From Bradyrhizobium cenepequi (GTDB lineage Bacteria; Pseudomonadota; Alphaproteobacteria; Rhizobiales; Xanthobacteraceae), in the NCBI RefSeq assembly GCF_020329485.1, contig NZ_JAGKJI010000011.1, positions 119,814 through 183,813 on the forward strand: a stretch of DNA of 64,000 nucleotides, given 5' to 3'. This document shows positions 18,100 through 27,205 of this stretch, in pieces; the first letter of the stretch is position 1, and every line of letters starts with the position of its first letter. Both the position numbers and the translations under genes were made by a program. Below the pieces are notes generated by a model, which ran no database searches, was not told the origin of the DNA, and saw nothing but the letters and a program-made list of their open reading frames with translations.

Positions 18100-19151
18100 G
18101 CCAGCCATTTCTGTAGGTTGGCGACGACGAAGGCGTCGTCACTGAGATCGGCATGCTCGCGGCAGGCGCGGTCGATCTCCTGCATCTGGCCCGGGCTGAG
18201 GCCCTCGTTCGGATCGAGGCACCAGATGCCTTCCATCAAGCCCTGGCGGCGGAGGATTTCGTGACAGCCGGCGATGCAGCCATGAAAATTGTTGGCGACG
18301 TCGAAGAACGCGCTGTTGCAATCGGTGACGCGCGCATCGAGCGCGAGCAGATCGGCCGGCACCGTATCCTTGTGGCGCGCCGCCTTGCACATCTCGAATT
18401 GCCGGATTGCCGTTTTCGTCCACACCGACCAGTGACCGAGCAGGCCGCCCTTGAAATAAGTGCGGGTGGTGACGCCGTTCTCGCGCAGGTCGAACGGCAA
18501 GGTCAGGTCGAGCAGGATATGATCGTCATTGCCGGTATAGAGCGCGACGCGGTCGAGGGCACCGCCCGCTGCAACGCCGCGCAGCACGTCGAGGGTGCGA
18601 TAGCGGTTGAACGGCGCGATCTTGATCGCGATCACATTGTCGATCGCCGCAAAGCGCCGCCAGAAATCCGCGCTCAAGACGACTCCGCCGACCGCGGGCT
18701 GCAGGTAGAAGCCGATGAGCGGGATCTCGCGCGCGACCGCCTGGCAATGCGCGATGATGTCGTCTTCCGAGGCGATCTTCATCGCAGCGAGGCTGAGCAG
18801 GCCGGCGTGGTAGCCGATATCGTGCGCGGTGCGCGCTTCCGAGACAGCCTGCTGCGTCGGGCCGGCGAGGCCTGCGACCATCGCCAGTGGCCGCTTCGTC
18901 CAGTTCGCCGCCGTCTCGGCGGCAAGCTCGAGCACAGGCCCATAAAGCCCGACCTCGCGGATCGCGAATTGCGTGGTGTGGACGCCGACCGCAAGACCGC
19001 CGGCGCCGGCGTCGATATAATAGCGCGTCAGCGCGCGCTGATGCGTCCTGTCGAGCGCGCGCTTGGCGTCGAGCGCGAGCGGGTGCGCGGGCAGCACGGT
19101 GCCATCGGCGATCAGCTTGCGTATCTCGGATTTGATCTCGCTGTGGTGCAT
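18096..19151 (-). CDS. DapA-superfamily lyase/aldolase-like protein
   Basis: This 351-residue TIM-barrel protein is similar to dihydrodipicolinate synthase-type enzymes. The segment NVIAIKIAPFNRYRT (about residue 173) has a lysine at the place of the Schiff-base lysine of the family, and GGLAVGVHTTQF near residue 55 fits the strand that binds the keto acid. ATG 19151 is preferred to the in-frame TTG at 19157. It sits between the GNAT and ABC ATPase genes in one operon. A role in breaking down the imported compound is likely, but the reaction is not known. Confidence 0.75.
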   Translation of the reverse strand: MHHSEIKSEIRKLIADGTVLPAHPLALDAKRALDRTHQRALTRYYIDAGAGGLAVGVHTTQFAIREVGLYGPVLELAAETAANWTKRPLAMVAGLAGPTQQAVSEARTAHDIGYHAGLLSLAAMKIASEDDIIAHCQAVAREIPLIGFYLQPAVGGVVLSADFWRRFAAIDNVIAIKIAPFNRYRTLDVLRGVAAGGALDRVALYTGNDDHILLDLTLPFDLRENGVTTRTYFKGGLLGHWSVWTKTAIRQFEMCKAARHKDTVPADLLALDARVTDCNSAFFDVANNFHGCIAGCHEILRRQGLMEGIWCLDPNEGLSPGQMQEIDRACREHADLSDDAFVVANLQKWLA

Positions 19152-19159
19152 GGCCAATC

Positions 19160-19981
19160 CTATCCAAATTCCGGGCCGGCGACGGCGAAAGGAAGCTCTT
19201 CGCTTTGCGTGGTGGCGCGACCGAACCGCATGCGCTGGAACGGCCGCTCGATGCTCCAGCCGGCGCCGGTCAATCCGGCGATGAATGTTTCCTGCGAGGC
19301 GATCGCGTCGATCAGGAGCGGGCCGGTTTCGGTCCGGCTGATCGCGTCGACCAGCGCCAACGCGTCCGTGGCATTATCCGCGACCAGTGGTCCGATCTGG
19401 CGCGCGGTGCGGCCGTCGCGCGTGAGCGCCATTGCGCTGCCGTGGGAGAGAATGCGCGAGCCTGTGCGCGCGCCGAATTCGGCGAGCAGGGCGTTGCGCT
19501 CAAATCCCATGGCGCGCCGGTCGCGCGCGCTGAGTGCGCCGACATCGGAGTTTGCGAGCATCGCGGGTGCTTCGTGCGCCGGATGTTCAAACCGCAAGCG
19601 CCGGAGTTGCAATGTCGGCGTGAACCCAAGCGGGCCGTACACCGTGGCGCCCGCCGGCGTCGCGTCGAGCCAGGTGGTGAGCCCGCGCTGTCTTGCCGCA
19701 TCGAGACAGGCATCGACCAGCCGGGTCGCGATCCCCCTGCGGCGCCAGCGCTCGGTCACCAGCACCATGCTGATCCAGGCGTTGCCGGCGGAATACGGCA
19801 GCAGTGCCGCGGTTGCGACCAGATGGGTTCCGTCGCGGACGCCGAACACGATGCCGTTGGTGAGAAAGAAGCGCCAGTCGGCCTCGTTCTGGTTCCAGCG
19901 CGCCTCGGTCGACAGCGCAAGGCCAGCGGCTGCGTCATCGACGCCGAGTTCGACGATGGCGACAGGCTCAGTATCGGCCAT
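19160..19981 (-). CDS. GNAT-family N-acetyltransferase
   Basis: From the ATG at 19981 the protein has 273 residues. The acetyl-CoA binding segment is TERWRRRGIATRLVDACLD (about residues 75-93), the Q/RxxGxA loop of GNAT enzymes, followed by a second half that may be another acetyltransferase-like fold. It overlaps the upstream epimerase gene by 14 bases and leads into the DapA-like gene. It probably modifies an amine made in the same pathway; the substrate is unknown. Confidence 0.8.
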   Translation of the reverse strand: MADTEPVAIVELGVDDAAAGLALSTEARWNQNEADWRFFLTNGIVFGVRDGTHLVATAALLPYSAGNAWISMVLVTERWRRRGIATRLVDACLDAARQRGLTTWLDATPAGATVYGPLGFTPTLQLRRLRFEHPAHEAPAMLANSDVGALSARDRRAMGFERNALLAEFGARTGSRILSHGSAMALTRDGRTARQIGPLVADNATDALALVDAISRTETGPLLIDAIASQETFIAGLTGAGWSIERPFQRMRFGRATTQSEELPFAVAGPEFG

Positions 19982-21005
19982 CGCGCACCTCATATTTGGT
20001 CGGCTTGCCGAGGCTCGGCATCGAGCGCGCCACCCAGTCCGCGGTCCAGGCGATCAGCTGCTCGGTGTCGATGATCGGCTGTCCGAACAGCTTGACCGCC
20101 TGTGAGGTGTCGGTGAGCCACGCCGTCGGCTCTTCCTTGCCGACGATCACGGGATCGCGGCCGAAGCGCGTGCCGAATTTGGCGGCGAGATCGCGCACCG
20201 CGAGGATTTCGTGACCGCTGACATTGATCGGCGAGGTCGGCGTGGTGCAATGCGCAAGGCACCGCAGCGCCTGTGCGGCGGCATCGCCCTGCCAGATGAA
20301 ATTGACATGGCCGAGGCTGACGTCGATCGGGGCACCCGAAAGCACCTTGGTCGCGATGTCGTGCAGTACGCCATAGCGCATGTCGATCGCATAGTTCAGG
20401 CGGAACAGGCGGCCGGGCATCGAAAACTTCCCGGAGAAGTATTCGAACATGCGCTCGCGTCCGACGCAGGATTGCGCGTATTCGCCGGGCGGGTTCGGCG
20501 CCATACTCTCGTCGGAGCCTTTGCCATCGACCGGCACGAACGGATAGACGCACCCGGTCGAGAACGCGACAATCCGCGAAGCGGGGAACGCCTGCGCGAC
20601 CAGCGCGGGGACATGCGAGTTCATCGCCCAGGTCAGCGACAGGTCGCCCTCGGCGCCGAATTTGCGGCCGGCCATGAAGATGATATTCGGCGCCTTCGGC
20701 AGCGCTCTGATCGCGGTCTCGTCCAACAGGTCGCAATTGATGGTCTCGATGCCGCGCTTCTTGAGCCAGCCCTTCACCGCGGGATCGCTGAAGCGGGCAA
20801 CACCGATCACGCGGCGGTCCGGTGCGGCGGCCCTGGCAAGGCCGGCCAGCGTCGGTCCCATTTTGCCGGCAACGCCGAGGATCATGATTTCGCCGTCAAC
20901 CTTGCTGAGATCGTCGATCAAGGCCCGGCTCGGCCGGCACAGCAGGTCGTCGAGCGCTGCAATATCCGGGATCGTCTTCGGCAAAGTGTCACGCGTGAGC
21001 AGCAT
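19968..21005 (-). CDS. NAD-dependent epimerase/dehydratase family protein
   Basis: This 345-residue protein has an extended-SDR Rossmann fold. The nucleotide loop GVAGKMGPTLAGLARAA lies near residue 49, FSTGCVYPF near 147 and a sugar-epimerase-like YAQSCVGRERMFEYFS near 176. The catalytic YxxxK is altered: the lysine is replaced in YAQSCVGRER, so the activity may differ from that of a classical epimerase. It is the second gene of the permease-led operon and is tightly packed with the GNAT gene. Confidence 0.8.
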   Translation of the reverse strand: MLLTRDTLPKTIPDIAALDDLLCRPSRALIDDLSKVDGEIMILGVAGKMGPTLAGLARAAAPDRRVIGVARFSDPAVKGWLKKRGIETINCDLLDETAIRALPKAPNIIFMAGRKFGAEGDLSLTWAMNSHVPALVAQAFPASRIVAFSTGCVYPFVPVDGKGSDESMAPNPPGEYAQSCVGRERMFEYFSGKFSMPGRLFRLNYAIDMRYGVLHDIATKVLSGAPIDVSLGHVNFIWQGDAAAQALRCLAHCTTPTSPINVSGHEILAVRDLAAKFGTRFGRDPVIVGKEEPTAWLTDTSQAVKLFGQPIIDTEQLIAWTADWVARSMPSLGKPTKYEVRDGRY

Positions 21006-21023
21006 GGTTCTTTCCTTGGTTTC

Positions 21024-21794
21024 TTATTGCAGCCGGATATCGGAGACCACGAACAGCCGTTCAAGGCCGAGCACCAGGCCGTAAAGCGCGACGCCGAGCA
21101 GCGTCAGCAGCACCACCGCCATCACCATGGCCGGCGTATCGAGCGAGGACTGCACCTGGATCATGAGATAGCCGAGCCCGCGCTCGGAGGCGATGAATTC
21201 ACCAACGATTGCACCGGCAACCGCTAGGATAGCGCCGACTTTCATGCCCGAGAACACGTAAGGCAGCGATCCCGGCAACTGGATCTTGCGGAACAGCGTC
21301 CAGCGCGAGCCGCGCAGCGATTTGACGAGGTCGAGCAGGTCGGGCTCGACCTCACGCAGGCCACGTGCGGTCGTCAGCAGGATCGGAAAAAAGCAGATGC
21401 TGAAGGCGATCAGGATGTTCGGAATGATCCCGTAGGAAAACCACACGATGATCAGCGGTCCCATCGCCACCTTCGGGATCATGTTCAGCGTCACGAACAG
21501 CGGCAGCAGCAACAGGCTCACCAGCGGCGACCAGCTGAAGATGACAGCGAGCGCGACGCCAACCAGCGCGCCGAGGCAGAAGCCGCCAAGGATCTCGGCT
21601 GCGGTGACGAGTAGGTTCGACAGCCAGGCATATTTGGCGGAGCTCAGCGTGGCGAGGGTCGCAAGCGGCGAGGGCAGGATGAATTTCGGCACCTGGAAGG
21701 CGTCGACCAGCACCTGCCAGAGCACGATCACGGCAAGATGCACGATCAGGATGATCGCGATGGACCGCGTGGACCGTCCGCCGTCACCGAACAC
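21024..21794 (-). CDS. ABC transporter permease, NitT/TauT (SsuC/TauC) type
   Basis: A 256-residue inner-membrane subunit with about six helices. The EAA loop before the last helices reads GLREVEPDLLDLVKSLRG, the site that docks the ATPase. It is first in the reverse-strand operon permease, epimerase, GNAT, DapA-like, ATPase. The operator-like palindrome at 21863-21878 lies in its leader, so the divergent TetR protein may control it. Confidence 0.9.
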   Translation of the reverse strand: MFGDGGRSTRSIAIILIVHLAVIVLWQVLVDAFQVPKFILPSPLATLATLSSAKYAWLSNLLVTAAEILGGFCLGALVGVALAVIFSWSPLVSLLLLPLFVTLNMIPKVAMGPLIIVWFSYGIIPNILIAFSICFFPILLTTARGLREVEPDLLDLVKSLRGSRWTLFRKIQLPGSLPYVFSGMKVGAILAVAGAIVGEFIASERGLGYLMIQVQSSLDTPAMVMAVVLLTLLGVALYGLVLGLERLFVVSDIRLQ

Positions 21795-21862
21795 CGATTG
21801 CTCCTTCGAAACACTGGCCCGCCGGCCGCCTGCCTCCAGCCTAGACCGGTCGCATCAATCTT

Positions 21863-21878
21863 TCAACCATCTGGTTGA
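21863..21878. promoter_or_regulatory. operator-like palindrome upstream of the ABC operon
   Basis: TCAACCATCTGGTTGA is a perfect inverted repeat with two-base centre (TCAACCA/TGGTTGA). It lies between the tetR stop and the permease start and matches a second site at 22529-22544 in 12 of 16 positions. It is a likely TetR-family operator. Confidence 0.6.
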
Positions 21879-22526
21879 TTACGGCCGGAGCGACTGCATC
21901 ACGAGGTCAGTCACGTGCCGCCGCCGGGCCCGCCGCACGGCCGGGCTCGACAGGTCCTTGCCGAAGATCGCCGACAGCGTCGGCGTGTTGGAGAAGAAGA
22001 AATAGCCGAGCGCCGCGATCGAGATATAGAGATGCACCGGATCGATGCCGCGCCGGAATACGCCGGCGCGCACGCCTTCGTTCAGGATCTTCGAGACCAT
22101 GCTGACCAGCGGCGAGTGCATAGCCTCCAGCCGGCGGGAGCCGCGGACGTGGCGGGCGCCGCCGCGGTTCTCGTCGTTCAGGAGCACGATGAAATCGGGA
22201 TGGGCCGCCAGGTGATCGAACGAGGCTTCGATCAGCCTCTTGATCGCCTGTTCGGGCGGCAGTCCCTCCAGGTTCAGTTTGCGCTCCTGCTCGCGGATTT
22301 CCTCATAGACCCATTCGAGCACGGCGAGGTAGAGCGCGTCCTTGTCGCCGAAATAGTGGTAGACAAGCTGTTTGTTGACGCCCGCCCTGGCCGCTATCTC
22401 GTCGACCCTGGCGCCGGCAAGTCCATTTTGGGCGAATTCGCGCCGCGCCGCGATCAGGAGTTTCCGTTGCGTGGCAACGGGATCGCGCCGCTGCGGCCTT
22501 GTGTCGTCGGATCGTCGCTTCAGCAT
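21879..22526 (-). CDS. TetR-family transcriptional regulator
   Basis: From the ATG at 22526 this is a 215-residue protein with an N-terminal helix-turn-helix (VDEIAARAGVNKQLVYHYFG, about residues 42-61) and an all-helical ligand domain. A TTG seven codons upstream is an alternative start but would place the 22529-22544 palindrome inside the gene. It lies between the binding-protein gene (divergent) and the permease operon (same strand). The matching palindromes on each side suggest that it represses itself, the binding protein and the permease operon until the imported ligand or a product is present. Confidence 0.9.
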   Translation of the reverse strand: MLKRRSDDTRPQRRDPVATQRKLLIAARREFAQNGLAGARVDEIAARAGVNKQLVYHYFGDKDALYLAVLEWVYEEIREQERKLNLEGLPPEQAIKRLIEASFDHLAAHPDFIVLLNDENRGGARHVRGSRRLEAMHSPLVSMVSKILNEGVRAGVFRRGIDPVHLYISIAALGYFFFSNTPTLSAIFGKDLSSPAVRRARRRHVTDLVMQSLRP

Positions 22527-22528
22527 TT

Positions 22529-22544
22529 TCAACCAAACAGTTGA
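22529..22544. promoter_or_regulatory. operator-like palindrome between tetR and binding-protein gene
   Basis: TCAACCAAACAGTTGA has arms TCAAC/GTTGA and repeats the outer bases of the site at 21863-21878. It touches the tetR start codon and lies 80 bases before the divergent binding-protein gene. Confidence 0.55.
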
Positions 22545-22625
22545 CAACTACGTCTGTGCCTTGTTGCATTGGTAACGTCACAAACGGGGTGCGACAAGGC
22601 CGGGTTGCAGACGAGGAGAATTGCG

Positions 22626-23651
22626 ATGAAGGGTTTGAGGCTTGCAGCCTTGACACTGGGGTTGGCGCCGGCCCTGGCGTTTGCGCTGGTCGCGTCGACG
22701 CTGGCGCGCGCCGCCGAGTCCGTGAATCTGATCCTGAATTGGACGCCGACAGCGGACCATTCGCCGTTTTACTACGCCAAGGCGCAGGGCTGGTACGAGA
22801 AGGCCGGCATCGATCTCACGATCGAGACCGGCAAGGGCTCCGGCGTCTCCTCGCTGAAGGTCGGCTCCGGCGGCTCGCCGTTCGGCATCGCAGACCTCGC
22901 CACCATGCTGGTGGCGAGGAGCAAGGGCGCCGACGTGGTGGCGCTGATGAGCATCTACGCCAATACCGGGCAGACTTTCTATTGGCTGAAGAGCTATGGC
23001 GTGAACGGGGTCAGGGATTTCCCCGGCCACAAGATCGGCAACCCGCCAGGCGACGCCTCGCGCGTGATGTGGCCGGCCTTCGCCAAGGCAGCCGGGATCG
23101 CGCCTGATGCCGTCAATTTCGTCAATGTCGGCCCGACCGCAAAGATCGCGGCGCTGAAAAGCCATACCGTCGACATCATCAGCGATTTCTACAACGAGCA
23201 CGATCTCAAGGCGATCGAGTTCGGTGCCGATCTCGGCTATGTCAACTGGAAGGATATCGGGCTCAATCCTTACGGCAATTCGCTGATCGTCAACGGCGCG
23301 TTCCTTCAGAAGAATCCGAAGCTGGTCGAGGAATTCGTGCGGGTCACGCAGAAGGCCTATGCCGCGTGCGTCGCCGATGTTGCGCCCTGCCTGAAGGCGC
23401 TGCTCGAGCAGGTTTCCGGACTCGACCGGGAGAACCAGGAGCGGCAATGGGAGCGCATCAAGTTCCTGATGACGGACGAGTTCACCACGACCAAGGCGCT
23501 CGGCTGGATCGACGCCGAGCGGATGAAGAAGGATTACGACCTGGTGCACACCTATCTCGGCATGGAAAAGCCGTTCGACGTGAACACGGCGTTTTCGACC
23601 AAGATGTTGGATACCAGCATCAAGATGGATGCGAGCAAGGTGAAGAAGTAG
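22626..23651 (+). CDS. NMT1/THI5-type ABC substrate-binding protein
   Basis: From the ATG at 22626 the protein has 341 residues and starts with a signal peptide cut near LARAAESVN. The mature part (LILNWTPTADHSPFYYAKAQ, then GWYEKAGIDLTIETGKGS) is the NMT1/THI5-like fold that binds pyrimidines, aromatic or sulfonate ligands in the periplasm. It is divergent from the TetR gene and completes the importer with the permease (21024) and ATPase (17323). The ligand cannot be read from sequence; a thiamine-precursor or N-heterocycle-like ligand is possible. Confidence 0.9.
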   Translation: MKGLRLAALTLGLAPALAFALVASTLARAAESVNLILNWTPTADHSPFYYAKAQGWYEKAGIDLTIETGKGSGVSSLKVGSGGSPFGIADLATMLVARSKGADVVALMSIYANTGQTFYWLKSYGVNGVRDFPGHKIGNPPGDASRVMWPAFAKAAGIAPDAVNFVNVGPTAKIAALKSHTVDIISDFYNEHDLKAIEFGADLGYVNWKDIGLNPYGNSLIVNGAFLQKNPKLVEEFVRVTQKAYAACVADVAPCLKALLEQVSGLDRENQERQWERIKFLMTDEFTTTKALGWIDAERMKKDYDLVHTYLGMEKPFDVNTAFSTKMLDTSIKMDASKVKK

Positions 23652-23745
23652 CTCGGGCTGCAGAACGCATTTGACGCACGAAACCACAGGCTCATAAATC
23701 CCTTTCCATAGCCGGACCGAACGGTCGGGCAGGGAGGGACCAGAC

Positions 23746-25680
23746 ATGACAGAGATACTCGCCGGCGAAGCTCCCAAGGACGCTTCGCCCTCCGTGGTCG
23801 CGCAGCACGCCGCGATGCTGGATGCGTTGCCATTTTACGACACGGCCGATTTCGACGACGCCGCGCGTGGCTTCCTCGGCACCATCGAAAACGCGCATAC
23901 CGCCACTGCACAAGGCAGGGTGGTCTGGAGCCTCGAACCCTACCGTTTCCTTGCCTCGGAAGACGCCCCACCCACGGTCAATCCCAGCCTGTGGCGGCAA
24001 TCGCGGCTGAACATGCATCACGGCCTGTTCGAGGTGGTGCCCGGCGTCTATCAGGTGCGCGGCCTCGATATCGCCAACATGACGCTGATCGAGGGTGACA
24101 GCGGCGTGATCGTGGTTGATACCCTGACCTCGATCGAGGGCGCGCGTGCTGCGATGGATCTCTATTTCAGGCACCGCGGCAGGCGTCCGGTCGCGGCCAT
24201 GATCTTCACGCACACCCACACCGATCATTGGGGCGGCGCCCGCGGGGCGCTCGATGACGAAACCCTGTCGAGCGGCCAGGTGCCGATCATCGCGCCTGAC
24301 ATGTTCATGGAGCACGCGGTCTCCGAGAACATCATTGCGGGCCCGGCGATGCTGCGGCGCGCGCAATATCAGTTCGGGCCTTTCCTGGCGAAGGGAGTGC
24401 GCGGTCAGGTCGATTGCGGACTCGGCAAGTCGATGGCAGCCGGATCGGTGGCGTTGTTGCGGCCGACCGATCTGATCCTCGCCACTGGCGACAAGCGCGT
24501 GATCGACGGCGTCGAATTCGAATTCCAGATGGCGCCGAACAGCGAGGCGCCGGCGGAGATGCATTTCTATCTGCCACGCTACAAGCTGCTGAATCTCGCC
24601 GAAAACTGCACACACAATTTCCACAATCTGCTGCCGTTCCGCGGCGCGGATGTGCGCGATGCGCTGGCGTGGTCGAAATATCTCGGCGAGGCGCTCAAGA
24701 TGTGGGGCGGCAAGGCGGAGGCGATGTGCGGCCAGCATCATTGGCCCGTGTGGGGGCGAGAGCGGATCGACACCATGATCCGCCAGCAGCGCGATCTCTA
24801 CAAGTTCGCGCATGACCAGACCGTCCGCCTGATGAACCATGGGCTCGCCGCGAGCGAAATCGCGGAAACCATCCGTCTGCCGAAAAGCCTGGAAGGCGCC
24901 TGGCACGGGCGGGGTTATTACGGCCACATCAGGCACAATGTGAAGGCGATCTACCAGAAATATCTCGGCTGGTACGACGCGAACCCCGTCAATCTCGATC
25001 CGCTACCGCCGGTCGAGTCGGGAAGGAAATATGTCGAGTATATGGGCGGCGCGGATGCCATCCTGGAACTCGCGCGGAAGGACCTCGCCAACGGCGAATT
25101 CCGTTTCGTCGCGCAAGCGGTGAGCCATCTGGTGTTCGCCGAGCCGGACAATGCGGCGGCCCGCGCGCTGCTGGCCGACACGTTCGAGCAACTCGGTTAC
25201 GCCGCGGAAAGCGCGACCTGGCGCAACAGCTATCTGTTCGGCGCGCAGGAGTTGCGGCAGGGCATGCCGAAGGCGCCGGCGCGACCGGCGATGCCGCGCG
25301 CAACGCTTGCCGCGCTCCGCACTGAACAGCTCTGGGACGTGCTCGGCATCCGCCTCAACGGCCCCAAGGCCGAGGGCAAGCGCATGGTCTTGAACTGGAA
25401 ATTCACCGATACCAACGAGGCCTTCATCCTGAACCTGGAGAATTGCGCGCTGACCTATGTCGCCGATGCGCAAGCTGAGGATGCCGACGCAAGCTTCACG
25501 CTGGCGCGAAGCACACTCGATGAAGTCATTGCCAAATTGACGACGTTTCCGGAGGCGGTCGCTGGCGGCAAAATCAGCGTCAGCGGCAACGCGATGCGGC
25601 TCGCTGAACTGATGACGCTGATGGACGAGTTTCCACGAATGTTCGAGATCGTCGAGCCGAAGCGAACGGCGGTGAGTTGA
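23746..25680 (+). CDS. alkyl sulfatase, SdsA1-like metallo-beta-lactamase fold
   Basis: This 644-residue protein cleaves alkyl sulfate esters such as SDS to alcohol and sulfate. The dinuclear zinc motif HTHTDHWGG lies near residues 155-163, further metal ligands are in EAMCGQHHWPVWG near 325-337, and the middle dimerisation domain includes YHGHIRHN-like GYYGHIRHNVKAIYQKYLGW. The last 120 residues form an SCP2-like domain (ALRTEQLWDVLGIRLNG). No signal peptide is seen, unlike secreted SdsA1, so it may be cytosolic. The start follows GGGAGGGACCAGAC. It stands alone, 94 bases after the binding-protein gene. Confidence 0.92.
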   Translation: MTEILAGEAPKDASPSVVAQHAAMLDALPFYDTADFDDAARGFLGTIENAHTATAQGRVVWSLEPYRFLASEDAPPTVNPSLWRQSRLNMHHGLFEVVPGVYQVRGLDIANMTLIEGDSGVIVVDTLTSIEGARAAMDLYFRHRGRRPVAAMIFTHTHTDHWGGARGALDDETLSSGQVPIIAPDMFMEHAVSENIIAGPAMLRRAQYQFGPFLAKGVRGQVDCGLGKSMAAGSVALLRPTDLILATGDKRVIDGVEFEFQMAPNSEAPAEMHFYLPRYKLLNLAENCTHNFHNLLPFRGADVRDALAWSKYLGEALKMWGGKAEAMCGQHHWPVWGRERIDTMIRQQRDLYKFAHDQTVRLMNHGLAASEIAETIRLPKSLEGAWHGRGYYGHIRHNVKAIYQKYLGWYDANPVNLDPLPPVESGRKYVEYMGGADAILELARKDLANGEFRFVAQAVSHLVFAEPDNAAARALLADTFEQLGYAAESATWRNSYLFGAQELRQGMPKAPARPAMPRATLAALRTEQLWDVLGIRLNGPKAEGKRMVLNWKFTDTNEAFILNLENCALTYVADAQAEDADASFTLARSTLDEVIAKLTTFPEAVAGGKISVSGNAMRLAELMTLMDEFPRMFEIVEPKRTAVS

Positions 25681-25687
25681 TTGGCGC

Positions 25688-25806
25688 GTAGGGTGGGCAA
25701 AGCCAACGGGTCGCGCGAACGCGCGCCCGATGACAGGCTGCGCGTGCCCGCCATCCACGGCCGGTGCAAGAAAAAGGTGGGCACGCTTGCGCTTTGCCCA
25801 CCCTAC
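25688..25806. repeat. GTAGGGTGGGC palindromic repeat
   Basis: GTAGGGTGGGCAAAGC at the left end is inverted as GCTTTGCCCACCCTAC at the right end. It is a sister of 12679-12759 and lies between two convergent genes, where it may act as a two-way terminator. Confidence 0.8.
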
Positions 25807-25824
25807 GGCACCGTACGCCGTGAC

Positions 25825-26895
25825 TTACTCCGCGCTTGCCACCAGCCTGACACGCGGCGAGGCCGCTTCCATCAGGTCGCGATAGGCGTTGAGATAGTCG
25901 AGCGCCATGCGACGCGCGGTGAAGCGGGCCTCGAACCGCTGGCGGATCGTCTGTCGGCTTAGCGCGGCAAGCCGGCCGACCGCGCCGACTGCGCTGGTCT
26001 CGTCCTCGACGATGAAGCCCGTCAGGCCGTCTTCGATGATCTCCGGCACCGAGCCACGGTTGTAGGCAATGACCGGCGTGCCGCAGGCCATGGCCTCGAT
26101 CATCACGAGGCCGAATGGCTCGGGCCAGTCGATCGGCAGCAACAACGCAATCGCACCGCTCAGGAACTCTGGTTTCTCGCGGTCGCTAATTTCGCCGATG
26201 AACTCGACCAGCGAATTGCCCTCGATCAGAGGGCGGATACACGCGTCATAATATTCCTGGTCGGCACGGTCGACCTTTGCCGCCATCTTCAAGGGGATGC
26301 CGCAGCGCATTGCAATCTTGATGGCGCGGTCAACCGCCTTTTCGGGCGCGATGCGGCCGAGCACCGCGAGATAGGATGGGGTGACCGCCTGCGGCGTCAG
26401 CAGGTTTTCCGGCAGGCCGTGATGGATCGTCTTCACCCAATTCGCCTGCGGCACCGGGCGGCGCTGGGCGTTGGAGATCGAGATCACCGGCACTTCCGGG
26501 AACGTGTCGAACACCGGCTGATGCTCGGGAAGATCCAGCCGGCCGTGCAGGGTGGTCACGAACGGTGTCGGCTGCCGCTGGAACAGCGACCACGGATAAT
26601 AGTCGAGATGGAAGTGGAGGAAGTCGAACTCCTCCTGATCGCATTTCTGTCGGACGCGCTCGAGCAGCACCATGTGCAGCGCGTTGGGATCGCGAACCGA
26701 CCCATCGAGGCGCAACGCTTTCGGCCAAGTCGCCTCCAGCTTGCCCGAGGTCCGTGAATCCCCGCTGGCGAACAGGGTGACGTCGTGGCCCAGCGTGACC
26801 AGTTCTTCGGTCAGCCAGTGCACGACCCGTTCCGTGCCGCCATAGAGCTTCGGGGGAACAGCCTCCGTCAGCGGCGCAACCTGCGCGATGCGCAT
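25825..26895 (-). CDS. GT4-family glycosyltransferase
   Basis: A 356-residue retaining GT-B enzyme. The N-terminal glycine loop is AVPPKLYGGTERVVHWL (near residue 13), and the C-terminal EX7E motif lies in EPFGLVMIEAMACGTPVIAY (near residue 240). It transfers a sugar from an NDP-donor and is probably cytosolic. It is divergent from an ABC exporter gene and lies near glycogen-type enzymes, which hints at a role in a glucan, trehalose-like or surface sugar pathway. Acceptor and donor are unknown. Confidence 0.9.
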   Translation of the reverse strand: MRIAQVAPLTEAVPPKLYGGTERVVHWLTEELVTLGHDVTLFASGDSRTSGKLEATWPKALRLDGSVRDPNALHMVLLERVRQKCDQEEFDFLHFHLDYYPWSLFQRQPTPFVTTLHGRLDLPEHQPVFDTFPEVPVISISNAQRRPVPQANWVKTIHHGLPENLLTPQAVTPSYLAVLGRIAPEKAVDRAIKIAMRCGIPLKMAAKVDRADQEYYDACIRPLIEGNSLVEFIGEISDREKPEFLSGAIALLLPIDWPEPFGLVMIEAMACGTPVIAYNRGSVPEIIEDGLTGFIVEDETSAVGAVGRLAALSRQTIRQRFEARFTARRMALDYLNAYRDLMEAASPRVRLVASAE

Positions 26896-27205
26896 GTTTT
26901 CGTCTCCTATGTGTGATGTGGGATGTTCAAGCCCAACCCCATTTGTCCAGCACCGGCATGCGGTAACGGGAACGTTCCCGCACGTGCGAAGTTCCTTTCA
27001 TGTGCGGGTCGTTCTTTCTTCCTTCACAGTGTGGTCTTGCTGATGCCATTTGCCGCGAACAAATTTTCGCACATATCGGTGCTGCAGAATTGTTGCGCAG
27101 TGATGGCTTCGCGATACGAAACATCGATCATCGTTCCTCACGGAATCGTGTGCGGAACGGTGCACTAGGAAATTCACCTTTCTGCTCAACAGGTTTGCAG
27201 GCGTC
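26896..27205. other. 310-base intergenic region between divergent GT4 and ABC genes
   Basis: The region is AT-richer than its neighbours and must hold the promoters of both divergent genes. I see no protein or RNA gene. Confidence 0.5.
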
